Assembly: GCF_033597815.2 (NCBI RefSeq)
Contig: NZ_CP166245.1
Span: 2,852,001-2,916,000 of the forward strand
Length of the DNA stretch: 64,000 nucleotides
DNA from: Staphylococcus sp. KG4-3
GTDB taxonomy: Bacteria > Bacillota > Bacilli > Staphylococcales > Staphylococcaceae
Direction: 5' to 3'
Below the pieces are notes generated by a model, which saw nothing but the letters and a program-made list of their open reading frames with translations, had not been told where the DNA came from and made no database searches. The translations under genes and the position numbers were made by a program. This document shows positions 45,989 to 56,200 of the stretch, piece by piece. The number at the start of each line of letters is the position of its first letter. Position 1 is the first letter of the stretch.

Positions 45989-47614
45989 CTATCTTTCCTC
46001 TTTTCTGCTTTGTGACTTTAACCAACTGCTTGTTAACAGTCGTGCAATAACATTAGTAAGAAAAATTAAAATTGAGAGGATAAAGATATCTACAAAGCGA
46101 TTAAAGTGTTGTAGTTGATTAATTTGTGTAGATACGATTTGTGTCGATGTCGACACTAAAAAGATCACGCCACTAATAGTTACCATTGCATTGATAAAAT
46201 AATAATTAACCATTTCTACGATAGTTGTTTTCATGTTAGGAATAATAATTTTGAATATTGTCTGCGTCCAAGTATCTCGCATTAATGTACTTGTTGTATC
46301 CCACGAGGGATTCAGCTTATCTAACGCAGACTTAGCCATTAAGAATGGTGTCGTATAATAATGCACTACAATACTCAAAATAATGATAAGAAATGTGCCT
46401 TTAATGCTACTATTTTGGAAAAACAATAAATATGAAAGACCTAAAATCATTCCTGGAACGGTATTCGTAACCATCGACATCATTTTCAACACTTGTTTTC
46501 CATATAATTGAGTACGCACAGTAATGAGCGCACCACAGAAACTAATAATAGTCCCAAAGACTGCTGTTGCTACAGCTACAAATAATGCTTGAATATAAAT
46601 ATGAATCAAAATATCATCTTGAAATAATTTGATTACATGCGTCAATGTAAAGTTCAATTGATACGGGTAACGTTCTGTAAACGGTACGATAAACATAACC
46701 ATGAATATTAATAAAATAATAGTGCTCAGTATAAAATTCGCACCATTCATAATATTGTCATGAATTGGTCGTTTTTTGACACTGGTATGATTATCTCCTT
46801 GTTGTCTCACATTCCATTTTTCTATCACTGACAAGAATATAAAGCCGGAGACTGCTGGAATAAGCATTAGTACCGCAATTACTGCACCTTCTGCAAATTT
46901 AGGTATAGATCCTAAAATCATTTGATACAATGAGGTTGCTATAACGTTATAATCCGCACCTATCGACGCCGGAATTCCAAAATCAGTAAAACTTAATATA
47001 AATGACAATACAAAAGCATTTGCAATCGGAATTAATAATGGTCTTAATAATGTATGATAGAAACGTCTCCACCTATTATCTTTCATAATTAGTGAAATGT
47101 AATAAAACCTATGGTCTACATAATTAAATGCATTTGAAATAATGAAATAGGCTGCTGGTAATGTGTAGATTACATAGCCAATAAAAAGACCATTTTTACC
47201 ATAAATCGTAAATGGTGCATCACCTAATATACGAGCTAATATCCCCTCATTACCAAATAGATACATAAGTATAAAACCATATGTAATTGTCGGTACAAGC
47301 ATTGGTAACAACACCATTGTTTTATTATATGTTTTAATCCAGCTCGCTCCGTGTGTCATATGAATTGTATAAGCTGCAAAAAAAGCTAATATAGTTGTCA
47401 CAGTAGCTGCTAACAACGATATTTTTATACTATTAAATAATGAAGTCACTATAGTTTTATTATTTAAAATATCATCATAATAATGTAAGCTAAATTGACC
47501 ATCACTGATAATTGAACGTCCTAATAAGAAAATAATAGGTATAACAAGAAATATAAGAAAAAATAAAATAATAAGTGTAAATAATATACGCTGACTATAA
47601 ATTTTAGGCACCAT
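45989..47614 (-). CDS. fused two-domain ABC permease for 2-aminoethylphosphonate
   Basis: A 541-residue permease with two BPD_transp_1 domains in one chain, with about twelve helices. This corresponds to PhnU plus PhnV fused, as in FbpB-like iron permeases. ATG 47614 is preceded by TTGGAG and overlaps the end of the ATPase gene by 11 bases. It should form the channel with the upstream ATPase. Confidence 0.88.
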   Translation of the reverse strand: MVPKIYSQRILFTLIILFFLIFLVIPIIFLLGRSIISDGQFSLHYYDDILNNKTIVTSLFNSIKISLLAATVTTILAFFAAYTIHMTHGASWIKTYNKTMVLLPMLVPTITYGFILMYLFGNEGILARILGDAPFTIYGKNGLFIGYVIYTLPAAYFIISNAFNYVDHRFYYISLIMKDNRWRRFYHTLLRPLLIPIANAFVLSFILSFTDFGIPASIGADYNVIATSLYQMILGSIPKFAEGAVIAVLMLIPAVSGFIFLSVIEKWNVRQQGDNHTSVKKRPIHDNIMNGANFILSTIILLIFMVMFIVPFTERYPYQLNFTLTHVIKLFQDDILIHIYIQALFVAVATAVFGTIISFCGALITVRTQLYGKQVLKMMSMVTNTVPGMILGLSYLLFFQNSSIKGTFLIIILSIVVHYYTTPFLMAKSALDKLNPSWDTTSTLMRDTWTQTIFKIIIPNMKTTIVEMVNYYFINAMVTISGVIFLVSTSTQIVSTQINQLQHFNRFVDIFILSILIFLTNVIARLLTSSWLKSQSRKEER

Positions 47615-48359
47615 AGGATGCTCCAAATAGTTGGTAAATATGATTTCTTTTAACTTTAAGCTGATCTAAAATAAATTGTTCGACAAATTTATTTTTCGGT
47701 TCATTAATAATATTATCTGGCGTACCAAATTGTGCTACCTTTCCATTTTCTATTACAACCACCTTATCAGCCATAGTTAAGGCTTCCTCTGGGTCATGGG
47801 TTACAATGATTGTCGTTAAATTTAGTGTTTTTGCTATTTTTTGAATCATATCTTTAATAGATTCTTTAATTACACCATCTAATGCGCTCAACGGCTCATC
47901 CATCAATAAAATTTTAGGTTCCATAGCGATTGTTCTTGCAATAGATACACGTTGCTTTTGTCCTCCTGACAATTCATGTATCTTTTTATATAAATGTGGT
48001 CTAAGTTCGAGCAATTCTATTAAATCAGTCACCTTTTTATCATATGGATTTTTCTTCAAGTTTTTTAAACCGTAAATAATATTTTCGTAAGCATTTAAAT
48101 GTGGAAACAAACAATAATCTTGAAATACAATATTAAAATCACGTTTGTGCATTGGCTTATTTTGAATAACTTCATTATTATAAATAATTTCTCCAGCACT
48201 TACTTCTGTCAAACCTAAAATCATATTTAATAATGTTGTTTTTCCACAACCACTCGGGCCAAGTAAACTAACGATTTCTCCATTATTGATAGCTAAGTTA
48301 ATATCATTTAGAACTTCATTATTTTTATATTTTTTTGAAACATTTTTTAATTCTAACAA
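47604..48359 (-). CDS. ABC transporter ATPase for 2-aminoethylphosphonate uptake
   Basis: A 251-residue ABC ATPase starting at TTG 48359 behind GGAGGTG. Walker A GPSGCGKTTLLN, signature LSGGQKQRVS, Walker B ILLMDEPLSALD and the H-loop TIIVTHD are all intact. It is the first gene of the phosphonate operon. Confidence 0.93.
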   Translation of the reverse strand: MLELKNVSKKYKNNEVLNDINLAINNGEIVSLLGPSGCGKTTLLNMILGLTEVSAGEIIYNNEVIQNKPMHKRDFNIVFQDYCLFPHLNAYENIIYGLKNLKKNPYDKKVTDLIELLELRPHLYKKIHELSGGQKQRVSIARTIAMEPKILLMDEPLSALDGVIKESIKDMIQKIAKTLNLTTIIVTHDPEEALTMADKVVVIENGKVAQFGTPDNIINEPKNKFVEQFILDQLKVKRNHIYQLFGASYGA

Positions 48360-48401
48360 TGTAGCACCTCCAATTTGCTATACTAAAAGTATACAAATTG
48401 T

Positions 48402-48456
48402 TTATTAACCTCATGTTAAACAAATGTAAAAGTTGATTAAGTGTTGACTACTTAAT
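48402..48456. promoter_or_regulatory. divergent phn/DeoR control region
   Basis: For the phn operon TTTACA (minus, 48430-48425) and TAATAA (48407-48402) have a 17-base spacing. A dyad ATTAAGT/ACTTAAT (48436-48442 and 48450-48456) overlaps TTGACT, the likely -35 of the DeoR gene. It is a plausible DeoR operator. Confidence 0.55.
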
Positions 48457-48502
48457 TACTAACTGTTTAATATATTACTATATAATTTAGGAGGATTCCA
48501 CT

Positions 48503-49252
48503 ATGTTACCTACTGAAAGAAGACGTAAAATAATTAAAGTGCTTGAAGAAAACGATTTTATGAAATTGAAATCGTTACAAGAAAATTTAGATATTTCTAT
48601 GGAAACATTAAGAAGAGATGTTCAAAAATTAACTAAAGAAGATTTGATTACTAAAGAATATGGAGGCATCCGTATCAAAAAAGAGCAAAATGGAGAATCA
48701 ATGATTGAACAACGCTTATCTTTAAACTTAGCTAAGAAAGAAGAGATTGCTAAAAAAGCAACCAATGAAATTAAAAATGGAGATTGTATCTTTTTAGATA
48801 GTGGCTCTACTACTTTACAAATCGCTAAAAACTTAACTTATCATGAGAACCTAACTATCATTACTAATTCTATCCCGGTAATGTTACAAACATTAAACCA
48901 AGGTCACACAGTAATTAGCATAGGAGGAAAAGTGCGTAAATCAGAACAATCTATTACAAGTTTTGATTTTTTATTTAATTTTGATCGGTTAAATATTGAA
49001 AAATCATTTATTTGTTGTAGTGGTTTTTCATTAAATAATGGAGTGACTGATTATAGTTTAGAAGAAGTTGAAACACGTCGCAGAATATTACAAATGTCTA
49101 AAATTAATTATCTTACAGCAGACAGTAGTAAATTAAATAAAACTGTTACTATAAAAATATGTGATTTTAACGAACTTGATATATTAATCTGCGATAACGA
49201 ATTAAATGAAAGTGATAAAGAGAAATTAATCAATGAAATATGTATAATTTAA
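48503..49252 (+). CDS. DeoR-family regulator of the phosphonate operon
   Basis: A 249-residue DeoR-type repressor. HTH: KLKSLQENLDISMETLRRDVQKL. The C-terminal DeoR sensor includes IFLDSGSTTLQIAKNL and the terminal TADSSKLNKTVTIKI. DeoR members usually sense phosphorylated sugars; here, next to a phosphonate operon, the signal could be a phosphonate or phosphonoacetaldehyde. It is transcribed away from the phn operon with 143 bp between them. Confidence 0.9.
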   Translation: MLPTERRRKIIKVLEENDFMKLKSLQENLDISMETLRRDVQKLTKEDLITKEYGGIRIKKEQNGESMIEQRLSLNLAKKEEIAKKATNEIKNGDCIFLDSGSTTLQIAKNLTYHENLTIITNSIPVMLQTLNQGHTVISIGGKVRKSEQSITSFDFLFNFDRLNIEKSFICCSGFSLNNGVTDYSLEEVETRRRILQMSKINYLTADSSKLNKTVTIKICDFNELDILICDNELNESDKEKLINEICII

Positions 49253-49722
49253 CTTTAAAATGTAGGTTATCATTACTTTCTACAAATTTTTATTAACTGT
49301 TCCTACTATATATTAGTAAATTAGATAAAGATAATTATCAAAAAATGAAGCTAAAAAACACCCTTAATAATTAACGATTTTCTTACTCGTTTCATAAACA
49401 AACTTTTGTATTTTGAAAGTTATTTTTCACATCATTTATATTATGTTACTTTATCTATTGCTTTGATGATGATAAATAATAGATATAATAAATTAATAGG
49501 AGAGAACAGAAATTATACTGTTCTTTCCTACTTGCTAATATTTATAATTTGTATACTAATAAAGTAATTAAGTCTCATTACCTAAATTTAGATGAATTTT
49601 ATTGTTACTGAAAATTCTTTGTCATCTTCAACTCCATTAAAAGTAGTAAGGACAATTTTATTTCATCATACATTTACATAGAAATAATGACTCAATTTAA
49701 AAATAACCCATTATTGTCATGA
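49253..49722. other. spacer downstream of the DeoR gene
   Basis: AT-rich, no gene. Contains a small hairpin GAACAG/CTGTTC near 49505-49525 and leads into the cstB relic on the minus strand. Confidence 0.5.
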
Positions 49723-49912
49723 TTATTGAAATAATGCTGGGAATTCTTGATAGCCTTCTCTCATGTTAACAATATTTGTAAATCCTCTGTATTCTAGTAT
49801 TCCCACAGCGATAGAACTTCTAACGCCAGATTGACGATGTAGATATATTTTGTCCCTTTTATCAAAGGGACGGTCTGCGTTTAATAACTTACCGTTAAGA
49901 TACGGCTTTTAA
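49723..49912 (-). pseudogene. relic of a second CstB C-terminal rhodanese
   Basis: The minus-strand frame reads NGKLLN, RPFDKRDKIYLHRQ, then SGVRSSIAVGILEYRGFTNI and ends EFPALFQ. It matches the last 60 residues of the intact CstB at 33660-33842 almost residue for residue. The active-site Cys (HCQSGVRSS) is Arg here (HRQSGVRSS), and no N-terminal part exists. It shows that a second cst-type operon once lay here or was partly copied. Confidence 0.85.
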
Positions 49913-49913
49913 A

Positions 49914-49938
49914 AAGCTGAGCAAAATTTGCTCAGCTT
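49914..49938 (-). terminator. terminator of the DJ-1/PfpI-like gene
   Basis: A perfect 12-bp stem AAGCTGAGCAAA/TTTGCTCAGCTT, preceded on the plus strand by AAAA, overlaps the stop codon of the gene at 49937. Confidence 0.8.
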
Positions 49939-50626
49939 AATTTTTATTAAGTATATTATCAACAGCTTGTGCAACTTGTTTTGGTGATTGGGGATTTTGT
50001 CCGGTAACCAGTCTATTGTCGACTTTAACATAGGGAATAAACGGTACTTTGGCTTTACTATAATACGCTTCACGTTTTTTTATTTCGCTCTCTAACATAA
50101 ATGGCACGACTTTTTTACGATTAGCTAAGATTTCTTCAGTATTAGAAAAACCAGTTATTTCTTTATTATCAATAAAGTACCTGCCATTTTCGTCTTTTAC
50201 ATTCAGTAACGCGGCTATACCATGGCACACTGCAGCAACAATACCTCCATGATTATAAACTTCATTTATTGCATGTTGTATGGCTTCATTATTAGGAAAA
50301 TCAAACATTACCCCGTGCCCACCAGTAAAGTAAATCACGTCGTATTCAGCAGATTTTGCTTCATTTATAGACTGAGAATTACTTAACATATCCATAAAAG
50401 ATTGATTGTTGTAATACTTTTTAGTCATACTATCTAACATTAATGGTTTTAAACTAACTGGATCAATTGGCGTTCTCCCACCGTTAATATTAAATAAATC
50501 AATTTGATAATTTTTAGAGTTAAAATAATCATAGAAATGAACAAGTTCCCCAAGCCATAGTCCTGTCGCTTTACTGCTGCCTTCAAAATAATCTGTACTT
50601 GTATTAACTATCATAATTTTTTTCAT
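49937..50626 (-). CDS. DJ-1/PfpI (Hsp31-like) family protein
   Basis: A 229-residue class I glutamine-amidotransferase-like protein of the DJ-1/ThiJ/PfpI superfamily. The nucleophile elbow is AAVCHGIAALL and the conserved Glu is in LWLGELVHFY, with GGHGVMFDF before it. Hsp31-like relatives are chaperones or glyoxalases that detoxify methylglyoxal. Its start is preceded by AAAGGAG and lies four bases after the stop of an epimerase relic. Confidence 0.88.
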   Translation of the reverse strand: MKKIMIVNTSTDYFEGSSKATGLWLGELVHFYDYFNSKNYQIDLFNINGGRTPIDPVSLKPLMLDSMTKKYYNNQSFMDMLSNSQSINEAKSAEYDVIYFTGGHGVMFDFPNNEAIQHAINEVYNHGGIVAAVCHGIAALLNVKDENGRYFIDNKEITGFSNTEEILANRKKVVPFMLESEIKKREAYYSKAKVPFIPYVKVDNRLVTGQNPQSPKQVAQAVDNILNKN

Positions 50627-50630
50627 TACT

Positions 50631-51040
50631 TTAATCTCCTTTTAAAATATTTCTAATACCTTCTTCATATGTTGTAACTTTAAACTCAGGAAAACTGTCC
50701 TTAAATTTGTTAGATTTAAAGACGTTGTCATACTTATATCTTGGTAATAACTCTGTAAGCTCTTTAACTTGTTGGTTAAATAAACTCCCTATTCTAAATA
50801 GAAACATCGGTACAATAGTATAATTAATTTTTCTATCTAGTACTTTTTCTGCTTTATTCATTATTTCTTTATAAGTGATACTATCATCGGTCGGTAAATG
50901 CCAAGTTTCACCATATGCTTCAGGCGTATTACCTAATAGTACTAAAGCGCGGCTTGCGTCCGGAGTCCAAATAAGCGTACGTAATACAGAATCATTTATT
51001 AGATTTTTCTTTGCAGAAAAAATACAGTTTAAGTCTTAAA
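50631..51040 (-). pseudogene. C-terminal half of an NAD-dependent epimerase/dehydratase
   Basis: An open frame of about 135 codons reads LIWTPDASRALVLLGN, YGETWHLPT and TYEEGIRNILKGD, typical of the C-terminal half of extended SDRs. The N-terminal cofactor half (about 170 residues) is absent, and a stop lies just upstream at about 51041. An internal ATG at 50861 lacks a ribosome site, so this is a truncated gene. Confidence 0.8.
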
Positions 51041-51132
51041 GGATTACATCCAACAATATACGTTTTCAAGAAATGAAATAATAAATCTTAAGAATGATTA
51101 ACCATTAAATATAATTTTACTTAATGTATTTC

Positions 51133-52407
51133 TTAAATGACATCAACCTCTATGTCTTTTAAGCATGCGTCGTGATTATTATGAAATTGACTTAAAATTT
51201 TCATTAAGCTATGGTGTATGTGTTCAACGGCTGAAGCACTTAAATACCGCGTGTTAAAATCATAATCGATATGCAATGTGTTTTTATTATTTCTATCACT
51301 AAGATGTATATTTAATGTATTGAAAACAGTTTCTTTATTTATTAACCATTCATCATTAAAACCTGCTTTTGTGATTTCACTATCATACTTCACACTTTGA
51401 TACGAAATTATCCAATCAACTAAGGCTAATGGATTGTTATCTTTCATTTCTTCTACTAATAAATGACTAGGAAATTTTCTGTGCTTTAGTAGACTGAAAT
51501 TCTCTTTTTTAACTAAATTTATAAACGTTTCAACAGATTGTTTTGGATTTATTTCAACAATTAATGGTAAAGCGTTGGTAAACAAACCACAAATTGATTT
51601 TTCAGTTTCACTACTTCTATTATGTAACATTAAACCTACTGAGTTTTTATTTCTACTCGATAATTTACTGATGTATAAGTGTACTAAAGACATAAACAAT
51701 GTACTAATACTAATTGAAAAATCACTACATATTTTATGAAGTAGATTAAATTCATATTCATTGAGATGATATGAATTTCTTAATGACGTATAACCTGCAC
51801 TTTTTAATATCGGTAAATAACTAACAATTTCATAATTATATAGTTTATTAGTCCAATAGTTTTTATCAATTTCAAAACGTTTCGATGCTATATACTGTTG
51901 TTCATTTTCCACTGCACTTATATAAGAATATGAATTATCCTCCATATTCTGACCAATAAGTGTTTTAGCTATATAATTAACTGTATGAGTTATGCTCCAA
52001 ACATCCGTAATGGTGTGATGATGTAAGAAGAAAATAGAATGGTTCCCATCAGGTTTTTTCACGATTTTAAACTCGTATAAATCTTGATTAAAATCAAATA
52101 TGCATTTATTTTTTTGTCCATTAATCCAATTTTCAAATTGCTTAGCGTCTTGAAATTCTACTAATGGGAAGTATTGGAATTCAAATTTTTCTATATATTG
52201 TTTTGGGCTTTCCTGCTCAGTAGTTATATGAATTCTATATGCATCAAAATTTTCAACAAGATTATTTAACGCATTATTTATAGCATCATAAGAGTAAAAA
52301 TTGTCAGCATGTAACAAAAAGGAAAGACTGTAACGGCTTGTATTACGATAAGTTAATTCACCCATTACATAATTCATTTGTGCAGATGTTAGGTTTTTAG
52401 TAAACAT
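51133..52407 (-). CDS. stand-alone NRPS condensation-domain protein
   Basis: A 424-residue protein that is only a condensation domain. The active-site motif HHxxxD is present (LHHHTITDVW, His130, His131, Asp135), with Val instead of the usual Gly after Asp. Its C-terminal part (LLKHRKFPSHLLVEEM and WIISYQSVKYDS) resembles the same part of the neighbouring synthetase, so the two C domains are paralogues. It may join an amino- or acyl-group to the NRPS product, or terminate it. It is divergent from the synthetase, with an 813-bp region between them. No carrier domain is in this protein. Confidence 0.88.
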   Translation of the reverse strand: MFTKNLTSAQMNYVMGELTYRNTSRYSLSFLLHADNFYSYDAINNALNNLVENFDAYRIHITTEQESPKQYIEKFEFQYFPLVEFQDAKQFENWINGQKNKCIFDFNQDLYEFKIVKKPDGNHSIFFLHHHTITDVWSITHTVNYIAKTLIGQNMEDNSYSYISAVENEQQYIASKRFEIDKNYWTNKLYNYEIVSYLPILKSAGYTSLRNSYHLNEYEFNLLHKICSDFSISISTLFMSLVHLYISKLSSRNKNSVGLMLHNRSSETEKSICGLFTNALPLIVEINPKQSVETFINLVKKENFSLLKHRKFPSHLLVEEMKDNNPLALVDWIISYQSVKYDSEITKAGFNDEWLINKETVFNTLNIHLSDRNNKNTLHIDYDFNTRYLSASAVEHIHHSLMKILSQFHNNHDACLKDIEVDVI

Positions 52408-53220
52408 TCAATGTCGCTCCTATCATAAATTATTTTGATATTAGTCTTTTTAAAATCTAAGTATATAATTTAAATGGTAATATTGAATAAAAACAGATAA
52501 TCATTTAAAGCCCTTACTTCATAGTGTCTTCCTTGTGCAGATTATTTAAGCTTTTTCCTAATAACATCCCTCCTATTATAAATATAAGACTATCATATCA
52601 CCCATAATATTTCTTTAAAAATATAAACTTTATTTTTTTGTTTTAATTCAATATTTATTGTTTTTCATATGCAATAATACAAAGAATAATATTTAATTCC
52701 CATCTAAACCTAACACTACTTACTATAAAATTCATTTCATCTTCGCTATATCTATTAAAAAGTACCGGTTACCTCCCCGTATAATATACATATGCTTCCA
52801 TCAATGTAATAAGTCGTTTTGATAATGTTTTTGCTTTTGTAACTAATACTTTTTTATTTTACCCAGAAGCAAGAAGTTCATTTGCTATATTAATCCCTTA
52901 AGGAAATCTTGCGCAAATAGCATTAATACCAATCACCCATACACTTTTCAAACCCAATTTTGCTTGTATAAATGAGCTTATAATCTGGTTTTATTAAAGG
53001 TTTAATCCTTTTGATGACCTTCTAACTTATATTATCATTTAGAGGTTTCGAACATAGATAATTTTATTTTGAGTTGTTCAACCACCATTTTGTAAAAAAT
53101 TTATTATGTTTATATATTTTCATTTATTATTTCTTTATTACTAATCAAAACAAAATGTTAAACATTAAATTTCTTTGGAAATATGTTAACCTTAGAATAT
53201 AAATTGTTGGAGGTTTAATT
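52408..53220. other. long control region between the C protein and the NRPS gene
   Basis: No intact gene. Minus-strand bits around 52780-52960 look coding but are full of stops (for example GINIANELLAS then KKVLVTKAKTLSKRL) and are not recognised. The conserved promoter block at 52594-52640 lies here. The NRPS ribosome site TTGGAGG is at the right end. Confidence 0.55.
52594..52640 (-). promoter_or_regulatory. shared promoter block A of the NRPS locus
   Basis: CATATCACCCATAATATTT and the AT-rich run that follows are almost the same as the block at 58458-58506 upstream of the SDR gene. On the minus strand it reads TTTAAA, 16 bases, then TATGAT, a possible promoter. It would give the C-protein mRNA a leader of about 170 bases. 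Confidence 0.6.
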
Positions 53221-56200
53221 ATGGAAAAAGTTCCTTTATCAGATGCACAAATCGAAATTATTCAGTTACAAGAATATTACGAAAATACTAGTATCAATAA
53301 TATAGCGGGAATTGTTAACATTAAAAATAAAGTGACGATATCGGAAATTGAAAAAGCATTAAATAATTTAATAAAAAATCACGATAGTTATAGAATTAAA
53401 ATTAAAAAAGAAAATTCAGAATATGAACAATATATTAGTGAACATAAAGATAAAAATTTTAATGTTGTTGATTTTACCAATGATCAAGAAGAATATCGTC
53501 ATTGGGTAGATGAACAAGTGAGCAAAAACATATTTTCCATAAATAGTGACTTGTTTGAATTTACAATAATAAAGTTACCAGAAGGAAAAACTGGGATATT
53601 ATTATTACAACATCATGTTATCTCAGATGGATGGAGTATGACGATAGCAGTGAATACAATTTGTAACTACTTAATTGATGGCACTAAAACAGAAACATTG
53701 GAACCTTCATATTTTGATCATGTTAGAGAAGAATTAAAATATAAAAATTCGGAAAGATTTGAAAAAGATAAACAATTTTGGATAGAAAAATTAGAAAATT
53801 TCGAAGATAACGAATTATTTAAAAAAAACGCAACAAACTGTGCTCAAGGAGACAGGCAAAGTTTTAATTTAACTGATGCATATACAGTTAAATTACTGAC
53901 ATTTTGTGAAAAAAATAATATAAGTATTAGCAACTTATTTACTACTGCCATGATTATTTTAAAATATAAAAAGACTTTAGCAGAAAAAATTTCAGTTGGC
54001 TCAATAATGCATAACAGAAATAAAAAAATGGAAAAAGAACTCACTGGCGCTTTCTCAAGAACCTTGCCTATTATAGTAGATGTTTCTAGTAAAAATTCTA
54101 TTTCTGATTTACTAACCAAAACAAAATACGAAAGTTTTAATTTACTAAAGCATAGAAAATATCCTTATAGAAAAATTATAGAAGATAACGGGAGTAAATC
54201 TGGGATATTAGACTGTATGGTCTCTTTTCAAAACAAGCAATATGATTCGAAAATTATAGAAAATGGTTATTCAGACGAATGGCTAGATAATGGCTCAAAC
54301 AATACTTCGTTAGCTATAAGTATAAGTAATAGAAATAGGGATAACTCTTTAGCTATAGATTATGATTATCAAGTTGCTGTTGTGAATGAGAAAGAAATTG
54401 CAGATTTACATAATTTTATGTTGAAAATTATAGAAACAGCAATAGAAAATCCAAATAAGCAAATTAAAGACATAGAGATAATTAGTGAAGATGAGAAAAG
54501 AACTATATTAAACGAATTTAACAACACAGAGATGAATTTAAACAACACACAAACCTTTGTGGAACGCTTTGAAAATCAAGTAGCGCAAACACCTAATCAA
54601 ACGGCGGTTACTTACGAAGGTGATAGTCTCAGTTATAGTGAGTTAAATGTTAAAGCGAACCAACTCGCGCATCAATTACGACATAAAGGTGTAAAAGCGA
54701 ACCATCTTGTAGGTATAATGACAAATCGACATTTAGAAATGGTAATTGGTATTTACGGCATTTTAAAAGCAGGCGGGGCCTATGTACCAATTGACCCAAA
54801 TTATCCAAGTGAACGTATCAACTATATTTTAACTGATAGTAACACCTATACATTATTAACGGATAGTGTTTTAGATACTTCCATTGAATTTAATCAAACG
54901 GTTATAAATTTAAAAGAGGATATAAATACATCTATACAACCTACCGATAATTTATCATATACTACAAATATGTCTGATTTAATGTGTATTATTTATACCT
55001 CTGGTACAACAGGCAAGCCCAAAGGTGTTAAGATGCCCTATAAAAGTGTAATGAATAACCTTAATAGGAGAATTAATCGTTTTGATATAAGTAGTAATGA
55101 TAACATTTTATTCAAAATGCCATTTACATTTGATCCATCAATATGGGAATTATTTGGATGGGCCATAGTGGGTGCACAAGCAACACTTTTACCTTCCGGT
55201 GAAGAAGGCAACCCAGAAATAATTACTTCGTTAATCCAAATGTCTAAGGTAACAATGGCTGTCTTTGTACCCTCGATGTTTATTCCTTTTATCGATTACA
55301 TCAAGTCGACGAAGCAAGCACACTTGCTTTCTAGCTTAAATCACGTTTTAGTTGGCGGTGAAGCAGTGACACCAAAATTAGTGAATCAATTTAATGCATG
55401 GATTGGTAAAAAAAACAACACACAATTAACCAATGTATATGGTCCCACTGAAACTACGATTGATGTCACAAATTTTGATTTTGAAAATAATATTATTTAT
55501 GACGCTGTGCCAATTGGACAACCTATTGCAAATACGCAAGCTTATATTATGAACGAAGATAATAATCTCATGGGTATTGGTGTGCCAGGAGAACTTTGTA
55601 TTGGTGGTATAGGTGTAACTGATGGTTATTTAAATCGTCCTGAATTAACAAAAGAAAGGTTTATTGATAACCCCTTTGGTAAAGGTAAATTATATCGTAC
55701 AGGTGACTTAGCGAAGTGGAATGTCGACGGCAATATTAGCTACTTAGGTCGTATAGATGAGCAAGTTAAAATCCGTGGTTATCGTATTGAACTAGGAGAA
55801 ATTGAAAATACTTTACGTCGAATTGACCAAGTTTCAGACGTTACAGTTGTTGCTAAACCAATGGGAGGCGAAGAATTAGCTATTTGTGCGTATTTACTCT
55901 CAGACGAAAAAATAGCGTTTGATGATATCAAAACGAAGTTAAGTGAAAAATTACCGACCTATATGATTCCGTCTTATATGACACAAATAGACAAGTTACC
56001 CGTAACGTCCAATGGTAAATTAGATAAAAAGCAATTACCTGAAATTAAAGTTGAAAGTAAAACTTATATTGAGCCAAGTAATAAAATGGAAAGCATAGTT
56101 GCGGAGGCATTTGAATCAATATTAAATATGAATCGTGTAAGTGTACAGGACAATTTTTTTGAAATTGGTGGAGATTCGATTAAAGCCATCAAATTAACAT

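Noticed and set aside
49323..49341. Fur-box-like GATAAAGATAATTATC
   Set aside because: Only about 13 of 19 positions match the Fur consensus, and it follows the DeoR gene with no downstream gene to control.
52518..52571. 17-codon leader-peptide-like frame upstream of the C protein
   Set aside because: The AGGAGG ribosome site is only one or two bases from the ATG, which is too close for good initiation.
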